From: Flavobacterium tistrianum
GTDB taxonomy: Bacteria > Bacteroidota > Bacteroidia > Flavobacteriales > Flavobacteriaceae
Length of the DNA: 64,000 nt
Assembly (NCBI RefSeq): GCF_003254545.1
Contig: NZ_QJRH01000057.1
Span: 20,124 to 84,123 of the forward strand
Direction of reading: 5' to 3'
A model generated the notes under the pieces. It saw only the letters and a list, made by a program, of their open reading frames with translations, ran no database searches and was not told the DNA's origin. Of the stretch, positions 50,609-59,837 are shown one piece after another (position 1 is the stretch's first letter; the number at the start of each line of letters is the position of its first letter). The translations under genes and the position numbers were made by a program.

Positions 50609-50828
50609 CGCATACTTTAAAATATACGTACACAAAATACTATTTTTTTCGTTATTAGCAATTTAATATATTTCAATTCTACGGTGACTTATCATCATTT
50701 ACTTCTTGAAAAGGCAATATTAAGACAGAAATATTGAAAAAAATTAAAAATCAGATACAAGATGTAACAACATAAAAGTATTTTAGACAAACATTTTGAA
50801 TACTATTACAAACCCTAAAATTTAAACT

Positions 50829-53240
50829 ATGAAATTAAAGGTTACGCTGTTTTTATTTTTAAATATAAGTTTTTGCTCTTTTGCTCAAGAGAACCTAACT
50901 TATCAAAAACCTTCTAAATCTATTTTGGATTTGGCAGATTACCAAAGAGCACCTTCTGTATCTATGGATACAAAAAAAGAAAACATGCTCTTAATGTATC
51001 GCAATACTTATAAAACACTCGATGATCTCAATCAAGACGAAGTTCGTTTAGCAGGTTTAAGAATTAATCCTATTACTAATATCTCAAGTACTGCAACCTA
51101 CCTAAACAATCTAAAACTAAGAAAAATAAACGCTAAGGAAGAAATTCAGGTTAAAGGCCTTCCTGAAAACCCAAAAATAACAAACATTCTTTGGTCGCCA
51201 AACGACAAAAAAATCTTATTCTCCCACACTACAAATTCTGGAGTTGAGCTTTGGGTTTTGGATGTAGCAACTGCACAGGCTGAAAAACTTACAGAAGCTA
51301 GAGTAAATGCAAATCTTGGAAGTCCGTTTAGCTGGTTTTTGGACAGCGAAACTATCTTAGTAAAAATGCTTCCTAAAAATAGACAGCCACTTTTAGATTC
51401 TAAAAAAGATCTGCCAACTGGCCCAATTATTTCAAACACTTCAGGAGAGAAATCTCAAAATAGAACTTATCCTGATATGCTGAAAAACAAAAACGACGAA
51501 GCTAATTTTGAGAACTGTATAACTTCTGAATTATACAAAGTAAAACTAAATGGCGATGCGGCTTTATACAAGGAAGCGGCTATGTATTTTGGAGAGAAAA
51601 TCTCGCCAGACGGCAATTACATCATGTTGACTACCATTCAGAAACCATTTTCTTATGTAGTTCCTTTGTATAGATTTCCTTCAAAAACTGTTGTTTACGA
51701 TTTAAGCGGAAGAGAAATCAAAACAGTAAATGACGTTCCTTTAAACGAAATTATGCCAAAAGGCTTTATGGCTGTTCGAAAAGGAAAAAGAGAAATGACT
51801 TGGAGAGACGACAAACCTGCAACATTATCTTATGTTGTAGCTTTAGACGAAGGTGACCCAGCAAATAAAGTTGATTTTAGAGATGAAGTTTTTCTTTGGG
51901 ATGCACCATTCGACAAAGAAGCTTCTTCATTAGCAAAAACACCACAGCGTTTTAGCGAAATTACTTGGGGAAATGATAATCTAGCGGTTCTATCAGAAGA
52001 ATGGTACGATACTAGAAATACTAAAACATTTTTGATAAATCCCTCAAATCCAAGCCAGCAACCAAAATTGATTACGGATAGAAATTCTCAGGATGTTTAT
52101 TCAGATCCTGGAGTTTTCGAAACAAGAAAAAATGCTTACAATAAATATGTTTTAGCTGTTGAGAAAAATAATCTTTACAGAATTGGTGAAGGCTATACAA
52201 AAGACGGTCAATTTCCTTTTGTTGACGAATTCAATCTGGAAACTTTAAAATCAAAACGTATTTATACTTCTCCTTATAAAGATAAAAAAGAGGATATTTT
52301 AGAAATCGAAGATTTTAAGTCTGGAAAAGTCTTAGTTCAAATTCAGTCAAAAAGTGAATATCCAAATTACTATTTTAGAAATATCAAAAAACAAAACAGC
52401 TTAACACAAGTTACAGATTTTAAAAATCCGTTTGAAAGCATTAAAAATGTTAGCAAAGAAGTTATCAAATACAAACGTAAAGACGGATTAGAACTTTCAG
52501 GAACTTTATATCTTCCTGCAGGTTATGATAAAGTAAGAAAAGAGAAGCTTCCGTTATTAATTTGGGCTTACCCAGCAGAATATAAAGATAGAAATAGCGC
52601 TTCACAATCGACTCAAAATTCTAACGAATTTACATTTCCTTATTATGGATCGTTTGTATACTGGGTTACAAAAGGATATGTTGTTTTGGATGATGCCGCT
52701 TTTCCAATTATTGGTGAAGGAACTACAGAGCCAAACGACAACTTCATTTCTCAGTTAGTTGATAATGCAGCAGCGGCTATTGATGCGGTGGATGCTTTAG
52801 GTTATATTAACCGTAAAAAAGTGGCTGTAGGAGGACACTCTTACGGAGCATTTATGACAGCAAACTTATTAACTCATTCCGATCTTTTTGCTTGCGGAAT
52901 TGCAAGAAGCGGTGCTTACAACAGAACGTTAACCCCGTTCGGATTCCAATCTGAACAAAGAAATTACTGGGAAGCACCAGAAGTTTACAACACAATGTCT
53001 CCATTTATGAATGCAGAAAAAATGAAAACACCAATTTTATTGGTTCACGGAGAAGCAGACAATAATCCTGGAACTTTCACTTTGCAAACTGAGCGTTATT
53101 TTCAAGCATTAAAAGGTTTAGGAGCACCTGCAAGAATGGTTATTTTACCAAAAGAATCTCACAGTTACGTGGCTAAAGAAAATATTCTTCATTTGCTTTG
53201 GGAACAAGATCAATTTTTAGAAAAATATCTGAAAAACTAA
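50829..53240 (+). CDS. S9 family peptidase, glutamyl endopeptidase type (S9D)
   Basis: An 803-residue exported serine peptidase with signal peptide (LKVTLFLFLNISFCSFAQ), an N-terminal beta-propeller (about 30-540, with WSPNDKKILFS and SPDGNYIMLTTI blades) and a C-terminal alpha/beta hydrolase domain carrying Ser671 in GGHSYGAFM, Asp744 in HGEADNNPG and His778 in KESHSYV. The C-terminal block (ACGIARSGAYNRTLTPFGFQ) is very close to what I remember of plant chloroplast glutamyl endopeptidase. Cleavage after Glu is a family-based inference. It ends in a terminator shared with the ABC ATPase gene. Confidence 0.92.
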   Translation: MKLKVTLFLFLNISFCSFAQENLTYQKPSKSILDLADYQRAPSVSMDTKKENMLLMYRNTYKTLDDLNQDEVRLAGLRINPITNISSTATYLNNLKLRKINAKEEIQVKGLPENPKITNILWSPNDKKILFSHTTNSGVELWVLDVATAQAEKLTEARVNANLGSPFSWFLDSETILVKMLPKNRQPLLDSKKDLPTGPIISNTSGEKSQNRTYPDMLKNKNDEANFENCITSELYKVKLNGDAALYKEAAMYFGEKISPDGNYIMLTTIQKPFSYVVPLYRFPSKTVVYDLSGREIKTVNDVPLNEIMPKGFMAVRKGKREMTWRDDKPATLSYVVALDEGDPANKVDFRDEVFLWDAPFDKEASSLAKTPQRFSEITWGNDNLAVLSEEWYDTRNTKTFLINPSNPSQQPKLITDRNSQDVYSDPGVFETRKNAYNKYVLAVEKNNLYRIGEGYTKDGQFPFVDEFNLETLKSKRIYTSPYKDKKEDILEIEDFKSGKVLVQIQSKSEYPNYYFRNIKKQNSLTQVTDFKNPFESIKNVSKEVIKYKRKDGLELSGTLYLPAGYDKVRKEKLPLLIWAYPAEYKDRNSASQSTQNSNEFTFPYYGSFVYWVTKGYVVLDDAAFPIIGEGTTEPNDNFISQLVDNAAAAIDAVDALGYINRKKVAVGGHSYGAFMTANLLTHSDLFACGIARSGAYNRTLTPFGFQSEQRNYWEAPEVYNTMSPFMNAEKMKTPILLVHGEADNNPGTFTLQTERYFQALKGLGAPARMVILPKESHSYVAKENILHLLWEQDQFLEKYLKN

Positions 53241-53261
53241 ATTCATAGTTTGATTCCAAAA

Positions 53262-53300
53262 GTAAACCCGACAGTTTTTTTTAAAATCTGTCGGGTTTGT
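53262..53300. terminator. Bidirectional terminator, S9 peptidase / ABC ATPase
   Basis: AAACCCGACAG (53264-53274) and CTGTCGGGTTT (53288-53298) form an 11-bp stem. Confidence 0.9.
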
Positions 53301-53350
53301 TATTTTAACAATTAGAAATTATCTAATTTTCTAATTGACACATTCCTTAA

Positions 53351-54301
53351 TTATAAATAATTTAAAGCCAAAAACACTTCTTGTTCGAGCGGTAAATCTA
53401 TTTCACTTTCAAAGAAAATTAATTGCCTCTTATATACCGTTTCAATCAAATAATGACTTCCTCTAAAATAAGTTCTTCTAATTTTCACCATTAGTTTTGA
53501 TTCTGAAACCATTTTAAACTGATGCGGATAAACTAAAGTTTTATGGGTTTCGTCTTCGTATGATAATAATAGATGAGTCGGAATTTCATTTACTTCTCCA
53601 AACAAAGAAGCAACATACTTAATTTGCGGATCTTCATATATTTTTGAAGGATCATCTTTAACTAAAACTTCCCCATTACGCATTACGATTGCCTGATCTG
53701 CAAAAGACAAAGCATCAGTACTATCGTGAGTTGCAATAATGCAGGTGATTCCTTTTTGTTTTAAGTAACGAAATAAATTACGGCGCAAAGCATTTTTTCT
53801 AAAAGCATCAATCTGACTGAATGGCTCATCTAACAAAATTACTTCTGGTTCTAAAGCCAAAACTCTTACCAGCGCCACTCTTTGCTGTTGTCCACCACTT
53901 AAAAATTTGGTTTTAACATGAGCAAACTGATCCATTTCTACCATCTCTAACAATTCCTGAACACGAAGTTTTTTCATGTTTGCAAAACCATTTGATAGAA
54001 ACTTACCTACGTTTTCTGCAACTGTTTCATAAGGAGATAAATCAAAATCTTGTGCCAGATATTTCATATAAGGCATTCCAGGAATCAAATTAAATTTTGG
54101 TCCTAATACAGGCTTGTCACCATAAAAAATGCTTCCCTCGTCCAAATCATAAAGTCCATATATAAGCTTGAGAAGCGTACTTTTTCCGCAGCCACTCTCA
54201 CCTATAATGGCAATGTTCTGGCCTTTTTCAATAGAAAAAGAAATGTTTTTTATAACGGGGCTTTCGGTGTACGAAAAAGATATATTTTGTATGTCGAGCA
54301 T
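53351..54301 (-). CDS. ABC transporter ATP-binding protein (orphan)
   Basis: A 316-residue ABC ATPase: Walker A IGESGCGKST (34-42), signature LSGGQQQRVALVRVLALE, Walker B VILLDEPFSQID, and switch His in CIIATHDS. About 100 residues follow the ATPase (TOBE-like beta region, KTLVYPHQFKMVSESKLMVKI), the layout of importer ATPases of the CUT1/MoI-like or putrescine/iron type. No permease or binding protein gene is adjacent, and it is flanked by unrelated genes. Its start lies beside a spacer containing one of two direct repeats that bracket the thioredoxin gene. Confidence 0.9.
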   Translation of the reverse strand: MLDIQNISFSYTESPVIKNISFSIEKGQNIAIIGESGCGKSTLLKLIYGLYDLDEGSIFYGDKPVLGPKFNLIPGMPYMKYLAQDFDLSPYETVAENVGKFLSNGFANMKKLRVQELLEMVEMDQFAHVKTKFLSGGQQQRVALVRVLALEPEVILLDEPFSQIDAFRKNALRRNLFRYLKQKGITCIIATHDSTDALSFADQAIVMRNGEVLVKDDPSKIYEDPQIKYVASLFGEVNEIPTHLLLSYEDETHKTLVYPHQFKMVSESKLMVKIRRTYFRGSHYLIETVYKRQLIFFESEIDLPLEQEVFLALNYL

Positions 54302-54350
54302 GAGTTGTAATATGAGACGTCAAATTTACAATGTTTAATTTCTAAAGTCA

Positions 54351-54376
54351 AAAAAAAGCTGCTTCAATTAAGAAAC
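54351..54376. repeat. 26-bp direct repeat, left copy
   Basis: Matches 55342-55367 at 25 of 26 positions. Unlike the right copy it lacks the 3' half of the hairpin, so it is only a half terminator. Confidence 0.8.
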
Positions 54377-54482
54377 TTATATTAAGCTACTTTATTGTGA
54401 GAAAATAAATCAAAAAATTAACATTGAAATTTTATTTGTAATCTTTTTTTTACTTCATTTGTTTGAAATTTATAATTAACTT

Positions 54483-55328
54483 ATGAAAAAATTGCTCCCT
54501 TTAATAGTAATGCTTTTTACATCATATAGAGTTGAGGCAGCGTGGTTTACTTCTATGGAAGATGCCCAAAAGGCGGCTTTAAGCACACACAAACTTATAC
54601 TTGTAGATTTTACTGCAAAATGGTGTGGTCCTTGCAAGCAAATGGATTTAAATGCTTGGAATGATGTCCAGATTCAGACAATTCTTAAAGATTTTGTAAC
54701 CTTAAAAATAGATGTCGATATGAATCGGGACATTGCTTTTAAATACCAGATTAGGCTTCTTCCCAGTATATTTATTATTGATCCTAACGGAAAAATTATT
54801 CATCAATTTACAGGTTATCAAACTGCTTCTGATTTAAAAAGAGAATTAATACAATATAGTTTATCTACAGAATATTTAGCCACAGAATTAATTGGTTTCT
54901 ACCAAACTCAAAAATACAATACAGCTATTCGGATAGCGCAGAAATATTACAATTATTCTCTATTAGTAAATAACAATATTAAAGGAAGAATAGTTCGTGT
55001 TGCTAATGAATATTTAAAAGATGCTAAAGATGAATTAAAGAAAAGTGACGAAAACTATTTACAAAAGAAACAAAAACTGGAGCTTTTGGTCCTTTACGAA
55101 TTAGCATATCGCTTTGATTTTGAAAAGCTGAACAAAAAAATCTCAGCAATTAAAGCAGAAGAAATTAACGAATTGAACGATTATCAATATTGGTTTTTAA
55201 AATATTTGTCTGTCAAGAATAATCCCGAAGATGCAATTGTTATAGAAACTTTTTTAAAAGAAAATGATTTAGAAAATGTCATTGAAAATTGTAATCAAGT
55301 TTATGCTTTTTATAAAAAATTAAAATAA
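54483..55328 (+). CDS. Exported thioredoxin-family protein
   Basis: A 281-residue protein with a signal peptide (KKLLPLIVMLFTSYRVEA) and a thioredoxin domain: FTAKWCGPCKQM with the redox pair Cys48 and Cys51 and the cis-proline in RLLPSIFII (about residue 85). Residues beyond about 130 form an all-helical, TPR-like region. Likely a periplasmic thiol oxidoreductase, substrate unknown. The gene is bracketed by 26-bp direct repeats (54351 and 55342), so it may have been inserted or duplicated. Confidence 0.88.
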   Translation: MKKLLPLIVMLFTSYRVEAAWFTSMEDAQKAALSTHKLILVDFTAKWCGPCKQMDLNAWNDVQIQTILKDFVTLKIDVDMNRDIAFKYQIRLLPSIFIIDPNGKIIHQFTGYQTASDLKRELIQYSLSTEYLATELIGFYQTQKYNTAIRIAQKYYNYSLLVNNNIKGRIVRVANEYLKDAKDELKKSDENYLQKKQKLELLVLYELAYRFDFEKLNKKISAIKAEEINELNDYQYWFLKYLSVKNNPEDAIVIETFLKENDLENVIENCNQVYAFYKKLK

Positions 55329-55341
55329 AAAAATCATTAAC

Positions 55342-55376
55342 AAAAAAAGCTGCTTCAATTATGAAACAGCTTTTTT
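55342..55376. terminator. Bidirectional terminator (right direct-repeat copy), thioredoxin / OmpA genes
   Basis: AAAAAAGCTG (55343-55352) and CAGCTTTTTT (55367-55376) form the stem; the sequence 55342-55367 is the second copy of the direct repeat. Confidence 0.88.
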
Positions 55377-55398
55377 AATATTCTATTTTGTTTTGAAA

Positions 55399-56094
55399 TT
55401 ATTTTCCAGCTTCCGCTTTAGCGTCATTTACCATTTTGTCGTTTGCTGTGATTGAGAATTCAACACGACGGTTTTGCGCTCTTCCTTCTGGAGTATCATT
55501 TGTTGCAATTGGATCTGCAATTCCTAAACCTGAAGTTTTGAAACGACTCGCTTTTAATCCTTTAGCAACTAAATAAGCTTGAACAGACGCAGCTCTTTGT
55601 CCTGAAAGTGTCAAGTTGTATTCTGGTTTTCCTGTATTGTCAGTATAACCAAAAATTTCAATATTAGTGTCTCCGTACTCAGTGAATACAGGAATCAATT
55701 TATCTAAATTAGCTTTTGCCTGAGCAGTTAAAGTTGATTTGTTAGTATCAAAACGAACAGCATTTTCGTTCAAAGTCAAGTGAATTCCTTCACCAACTCT
55801 TTCAACATCAGCACCTGGAAGCGCTTGGTCGATTTCACGAGCTTGTTTGTCCATTTTGTTTCCAATCAAAGCTCCAGTTCCACCACCTACAGCAGCTCCA
55901 ATTACAGCTCCTAGTGCAGCGTTACCGCCTCGACCAATATTATTTCCTAAAATACCACCAATAACACCACCTGCCACAGCACCAATTCCTGCTCCTTTTT
56001 GTGTGTTATTTGCATTTTTTACTGAATCGCAACTTGTAAAAAAGCTAGCTAATACTAGTAAACTACTTAATCCTAAAACCGTTATCTTTCTCAT
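55399..56094 (-). CDS. OmpA-family lipoprotein with glycine zipper
   Basis: A 231-residue lipoprotein (lipobox SFFTSC, Cys22) with a glycine-zipper segment (GAGIGAVAGGVIGGILGNNIG..ALGAVIGAAVGGG, residues 34-75) that could insert in a membrane, and a C-terminal OmpA-like peptidoglycan-binding domain (about 105-215: IHLTLNENAVRFDTNKSTLTA, IFGYTDNTGKPEYNLTLSGQRA, NRRVEF). It is co-directional with the lipocalin-like lipoprotein gene upstream, 19 bp away, as commonly found together in flavobacteria. Probably a structural link between outer membrane and cell wall. Confidence 0.92.
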   Translation of the reverse strand: MRKITVLGLSSLLVLASFFTSCDSVKNANNTQKGAGIGAVAGGVIGGILGNNIGRGGNAALGAVIGAAVGGGTGALIGNKMDKQAREIDQALPGADVERVGEGIHLTLNENAVRFDTNKSTLTAQAKANLDKLIPVFTEYGDTNIEIFGYTDNTGKPEYNLTLSGQRAASVQAYLVAKGLKASRFKTSGLGIADPIATNDTPEGRAQNRRVEFSITANDKMVNDAKAEAGK

Positions 56095-56113
56095 TTTTTA
56101 TACCTTTAAAATA

Positions 56114-56620
56114 TTAATTAGCTCTTTGAAATTGGTAGACCACATCTTTTACCTGACCTCCAACATTTATATTGTCTACTAACTGAAATGAACTTTCTGT
56201 CACTCCAGCAACTTTTAGCAAATAACCATCTCTTACTTTCTTAGCTTTTTCGCCTGCATTAAGAATTTTAAGAACAAACATCCCTTGATCGTTAATGCTC
56301 CATACAATTGGAGAAGAAAATCCAGTACAACTTGGTGATGTTAAAGCCATGTTTCCTTTATTATTATTTGAAATAAAGCTCCAAGTACTTCCAATGAAAC
56401 ATTTAGAATCGGCAAGATCAAATGAATTTACTTTGATATAATCTGAACCAGGATAAGATACATTGGTAAGAACCCAATTCCCCTTTAAAGCTACTTGAGT
56501 TTTCTTGTCAAGTTTAGTTGAAAGTGTAGTAGCCTCAGAAGATGAAGCTGTAGTGGACGACGATGATTTACACGCAAAAAACAGAGCGGCAATCATGCAC
56601 ATTAAAATACTCTTCTTCAT
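56114..56620 (-). CDS. Lipocalin-like lipoprotein
   Basis: A 168-residue lipoprotein starting at ATG 56620 (ALFFACKSS, Cys17) with a mature lipocalin-like part: ALKGNWVLTNVSY, IGSTWSFISNNNKGNMALTS, VVYQFQRAN at the end. An upstream in-frame codon at 56629 is a less likely start. It is the first gene of a two-gene operon with the OmpA-family lipoprotein. Function unknown. Confidence 0.85.
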   Translation of the reverse strand: MKKSILMCMIAALFFACKSSSSTTASSSEATTLSTKLDKKTQVALKGNWVLTNVSYPGSDYIKVNSFDLADSKCFIGSTWSFISNNNKGNMALTSPSCTGFSSPIVWSINDQGMFVLKILNAGEKAKKVRDGYLLKVAGVTESSFQLVDNINVGGQVKDVVYQFQRAN

Positions 56621-56822
56621 TTTGTACAATTTTTTTAGATTAATATTTGTCTTTTTAACAATTATTGTACCACAAATATACGATTCGTTCAGATATTTTT
56701 TGTTTTACAATCCATTTATTTTCTTTCAAAATTAACATTTCCGACATTTTGTCACCCAAAAAACAATTGGTATTCTATTTGAATAAATGAAAATCATCAA
56801 ATTAAATCAAAAAATAAAAAAT

Positions 56823-58706
56823 ATGGCAACAGGTAAAATTAATGTTTCAGTAGAAAACATTTTTCCTTTAATTAAAAAGTTCTTGTACAGCGACCATGAA
56901 ATTTTCTTGCGTGAGCTTGTTTCGAATGGTACTGATGCTACTTTAAAATTAAAACACCTTATCAGCATTGGCGAAGCTAAAGTTGAATACGGAAACCCGA
57001 TTATCGAAGTAAAAGTGGATAAAGAAGGTAAAAAAATCCACATTATCGACCAAGGTTTAGGTATGACGGCTGATGAAGTTGAAAAATACATTAATCAAGT
57101 AGCTTTTTCGGGTGCTGAGGAATTTTTGGACAAATACAAAGATTCTGCTAAAGATTCTGGAATTATCGGACATTTTGGTCTTGGTTTCTACTCAGCTTTT
57201 ATGGTGGCTGAAAAAGTTGAAATCATTACAAAATCGTACAAGGATGAGCCAGCAGCGCATTGGACATGTGATGGAAGTCCTGAGTTCACGTTAGAACCAG
57301 CTGACAAAACTTCACGCGGAACTGAAATCATTCTTCACATTGCTGAAGATTCTTTAGAGTTCTTAGACGATTCTAAAATCAGTGGTTTATTAAACAAATA
57401 CAACAAATTCATGCCTATTCCGATTAAATTCGGAACAAGAACTGAAACGCTTCCAAAACCAGAGGATGCTCCAGAAGACTACGTTAATGAAACTGTTGAA
57501 ACTGACAACATCATCAATAACCCAAATCCAGCTTGGACAAAACAACCTTCTGAATTATCTGATGAAGACTATAAAAACTTCTACAGAGAATTGTATCCAA
57601 TGCAATTTGAAGATCCATTATTCCACATTCACTTAAATGTAGACTATCCGTTTAACTTAACTGGTATTTTGTATTTCCCGAAATTAGGAAGCGACATGCA
57701 GATTCAGAAAGACAAAATCCAGTTGTACCAAAACCAAGTTTACGTTACAGATAACGTAGAAGGAATTGTTCCTGAATTCTTGACGATGTTAAAAGGTGTG
57801 ATCGATTCTCCAGATATTCCGTTAAACGTTTCTCGTTCTGGTTTACAGGCTGACGGCGCGGTTAAGAAAATTTCGAATTACATTACTCGTAAAGTAGCTG
57901 ATAAATTAAAAGCTTTATTTAACGAAAATCGTGCAGATTTTGAAGCAAAATGGAATGATATTAAAATCGTTTTAGAATACGGAATGCTTTCTGAAGAGAA
58001 ATTCTACGAAAAAGCAGGTGCATTTGTTTTGTACCCAACTGTAGATGACAAATATTTCACTTTAGATGAATTGAAAGAAAAACTAAAAGAAAACCAAACG
58101 GATAAAGATGGTAAACTTGTAGTTCTTTATGCTGGAAACAAAGATGCTCAGCACTCTTACATTGAAGCAGCAAAAGACAAAGGTTACGAAGTATTGCTTT
58201 TAGATTCTCCGATTATCTCGCATTTAATCCAGAAAATTGAAAACGATAATAAAGATGTAACTTTTGTACGTGTAGATTCTGACCATATTGATAACTTAAT
58301 CAAAAAAGACGAAAACACTATTTCTAAATTATCAGATGACGAAAAAGCAGCTTTAAAAACTTCTTTAGAAGCTTATATTCCAAAAGCATATAGCGTTCAG
58401 CTAGAAGCTATGGATTCTCAAGCAGCTCCTTTTATTATCACGCAACCAGAATTTATGCGAAGAATGAAAGAAATGAGCCAAACTGGTGGTGGCGGAATGT
58501 TCGGAATGGGCAATATGCCAGAAATGTACAATTTGGTTGTGAACACAAATTCTGACTTGGCTTCAAGCATTTTAAATACTGAAGACAAAACGCACCAAGA
58601 GCATTTAGTTAAACAAGCTTTAGATTTAGCTAAATTATCTCAAAACCTATTAAAAGGTGAAGCGCTTACTGCGTTTGTTAAGAGAAGTTTTGAAATGATT
58701 AAATAA
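56823..58706 (+). CDS. htpG: Molecular chaperone HtpG (Hsp90)
   Basis: HtpG is the bacterial Hsp90, an ATP-dependent dimer that remodels client proteins with DnaK. The 627-residue product from ATG 56823 has [34 protein letters not shown]-type start ([14 protein letters not shown]), the GHKL ATPase motifs ([30 protein letters not shown]), the middle domain [13 protein letters not shown] and the C-terminal dimer domain. A longer frame from 56787 is possible but not family-like. Terminator follows at 58730. Confidence 0.96.
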   Translation: [627 protein letters not shown]

Positions 58707-58729
58707 TCATTCGAAAAACAAGCATTCAG

Positions 58730-58763
58730 AAATCCTGCAAATTAAGTTTTGCAGGATTTTTTT
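58730..58763 (+). terminator. Intrinsic terminator after htpG
   Basis: AAATCCTGCAA and TTGCAGGATTT arms with a T-run. Confidence 0.88.
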
Positions 58764-58936
58764 TATTATCTAAAAATCAAGTAGTTACCCTTATCTTAAA
58801 TCCAAATTAATCTTTTACTTTTAATCTTGTTTTAATTAATCTAAAAAAGCAAGCGCGCAATAATTTAAAACCATTAAAAAATCGAGAGGAGCCAGCCAAA
58901 AATCCTAAAACGAGTAGGCGATTAAATCTTTAAAAT

Positions 58937-59611
58937 ATGTTCTACGTTAGATTAAACAAGTTAAGAATTATTAAAAATGGAGATCTGATTGGAAAAGGAG
59001 AAATACAATTTATGAGTTTTATAAATCAGTCCAGTGATAGCTTTCCAAATTTGAATGAGTTTTTTGAAACTAATGACGAAAACAGAAAAAAGGAAATCAT
59101 AAAAGATTCTGTTTCCCGGGTTATCCAATCAAGAATATTAATGACAATTTACAAAGTAAAAGACAAAAGCATCATCACTTTTGGCGATACAGGTTATATT
59201 GTTTATAAAGACGATAAAATACCACAAGATTTTAGCTGGCAAATAGTTGGAGTTGAATTGGATAAAAAAATGCGAGATAATGCCGCATTAATTAAAGCCG
59301 TTTTAACCGATTCAAACATTAATGTCATAACAAAAGGTATTGAAGTGTTAGCGAAAACATCTAATCCCGTAAGTGGTGCTGTAGTTGAACTTTCTAAATT
59401 AGTTGTCGGGGTAATTTTAGACATAGCAAAAAATAAGAAAGATGATCAAATTGGGTATTATTTAAGCTCTTTTATAGAGAAATTAGATTATCCGAACGGA
59501 ATTAGAGACAAACAAGATGTGCCAGATTTAACAGGCAATATGTTTGTAGATTATTCTATTTTCGGATATTTAGACTACGCAACAAAAGGAGTTGAGGAAC
59601 AAAAAGCATAA
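58937..59611 (+). CDS. Hypothetical protein, unrecognised
   Basis: A 224-residue protein without signal peptide. It starts MFYVRLNKLRIIKNGDLIGKG, a beta-rich N-terminal region (about residues 1-110, with IITFGDTGYIVYKDDKI), continues through a helical middle (NAALIKAVLTDSNINVITKGIEVLAK, VSGAVVELSKLVVGVILDIAKNKKDD, about 115-170), and ends in a beta-like segment (YLSSFIEKLDYPNGIRDKQDVPDL, FVDYSIFGYLDYATK). I know no family for it. It stands alone, with terminators before and after. Codon use looks like its neighbours. Confidence 0.7.
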   Translation: MFYVRLNKLRIIKNGDLIGKGEIQFMSFINQSSDSFPNLNEFFETNDENRKKEIIKDSVSRVIQSRILMTIYKVKDKSIITFGDTGYIVYKDDKIPQDFSWQIVGVELDKKMRDNAALIKAVLTDSNINVITKGIEVLAKTSNPVSGAVVELSKLVVGVILDIAKNKKDDQIGYYLSSFIEKLDYPNGIRDKQDVPDLTGNMFVDYSIFGYLDYATKGVEEQKA

Positions 59612-59735
59612 GAATTTTCAAATCACTTTGATTAGGAAAATTCAAAAAAATAAAAGAAGCTAAAAAGCAGTTATTATAAACCTCATTAAAATTATAAATT
59701 TTCTATTGATAATTTTTTCTTCAAAAAACCGTTCT

Positions 59736-59768
59736 AAAATCCTGTAAAATAACCATTACAGGATTTTT
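59736..59768 (+). terminator. Intrinsic terminator
   Basis: AAAATCCTGTAA (59736-59747) with TTACAGGATTTT (59756-59767), followed by T. It lies 125 bp downstream of the hypothetical gene at 58937. Confidence 0.75.
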
Positions 59769-59790
59769 CAATTGTAATTTATTTTTTTAT

Positions 59791-59798
59791 TACATTTG
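59791..59798 (+). promoter_or_regulatory. Candidate -7 element (TACATTTG) for the lipoprotein gene
   Basis: TAnnTTTG match 39 bp upstream of the start; a TTG 16 bp further upstream (59772-59774) is close to acceptable -33 spacing. Confidence 0.55.
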
Positions 59799-59837
59799 AT
59801 TGCCTTATTAATCTAATCCAAAAACAAAACCCTCATT

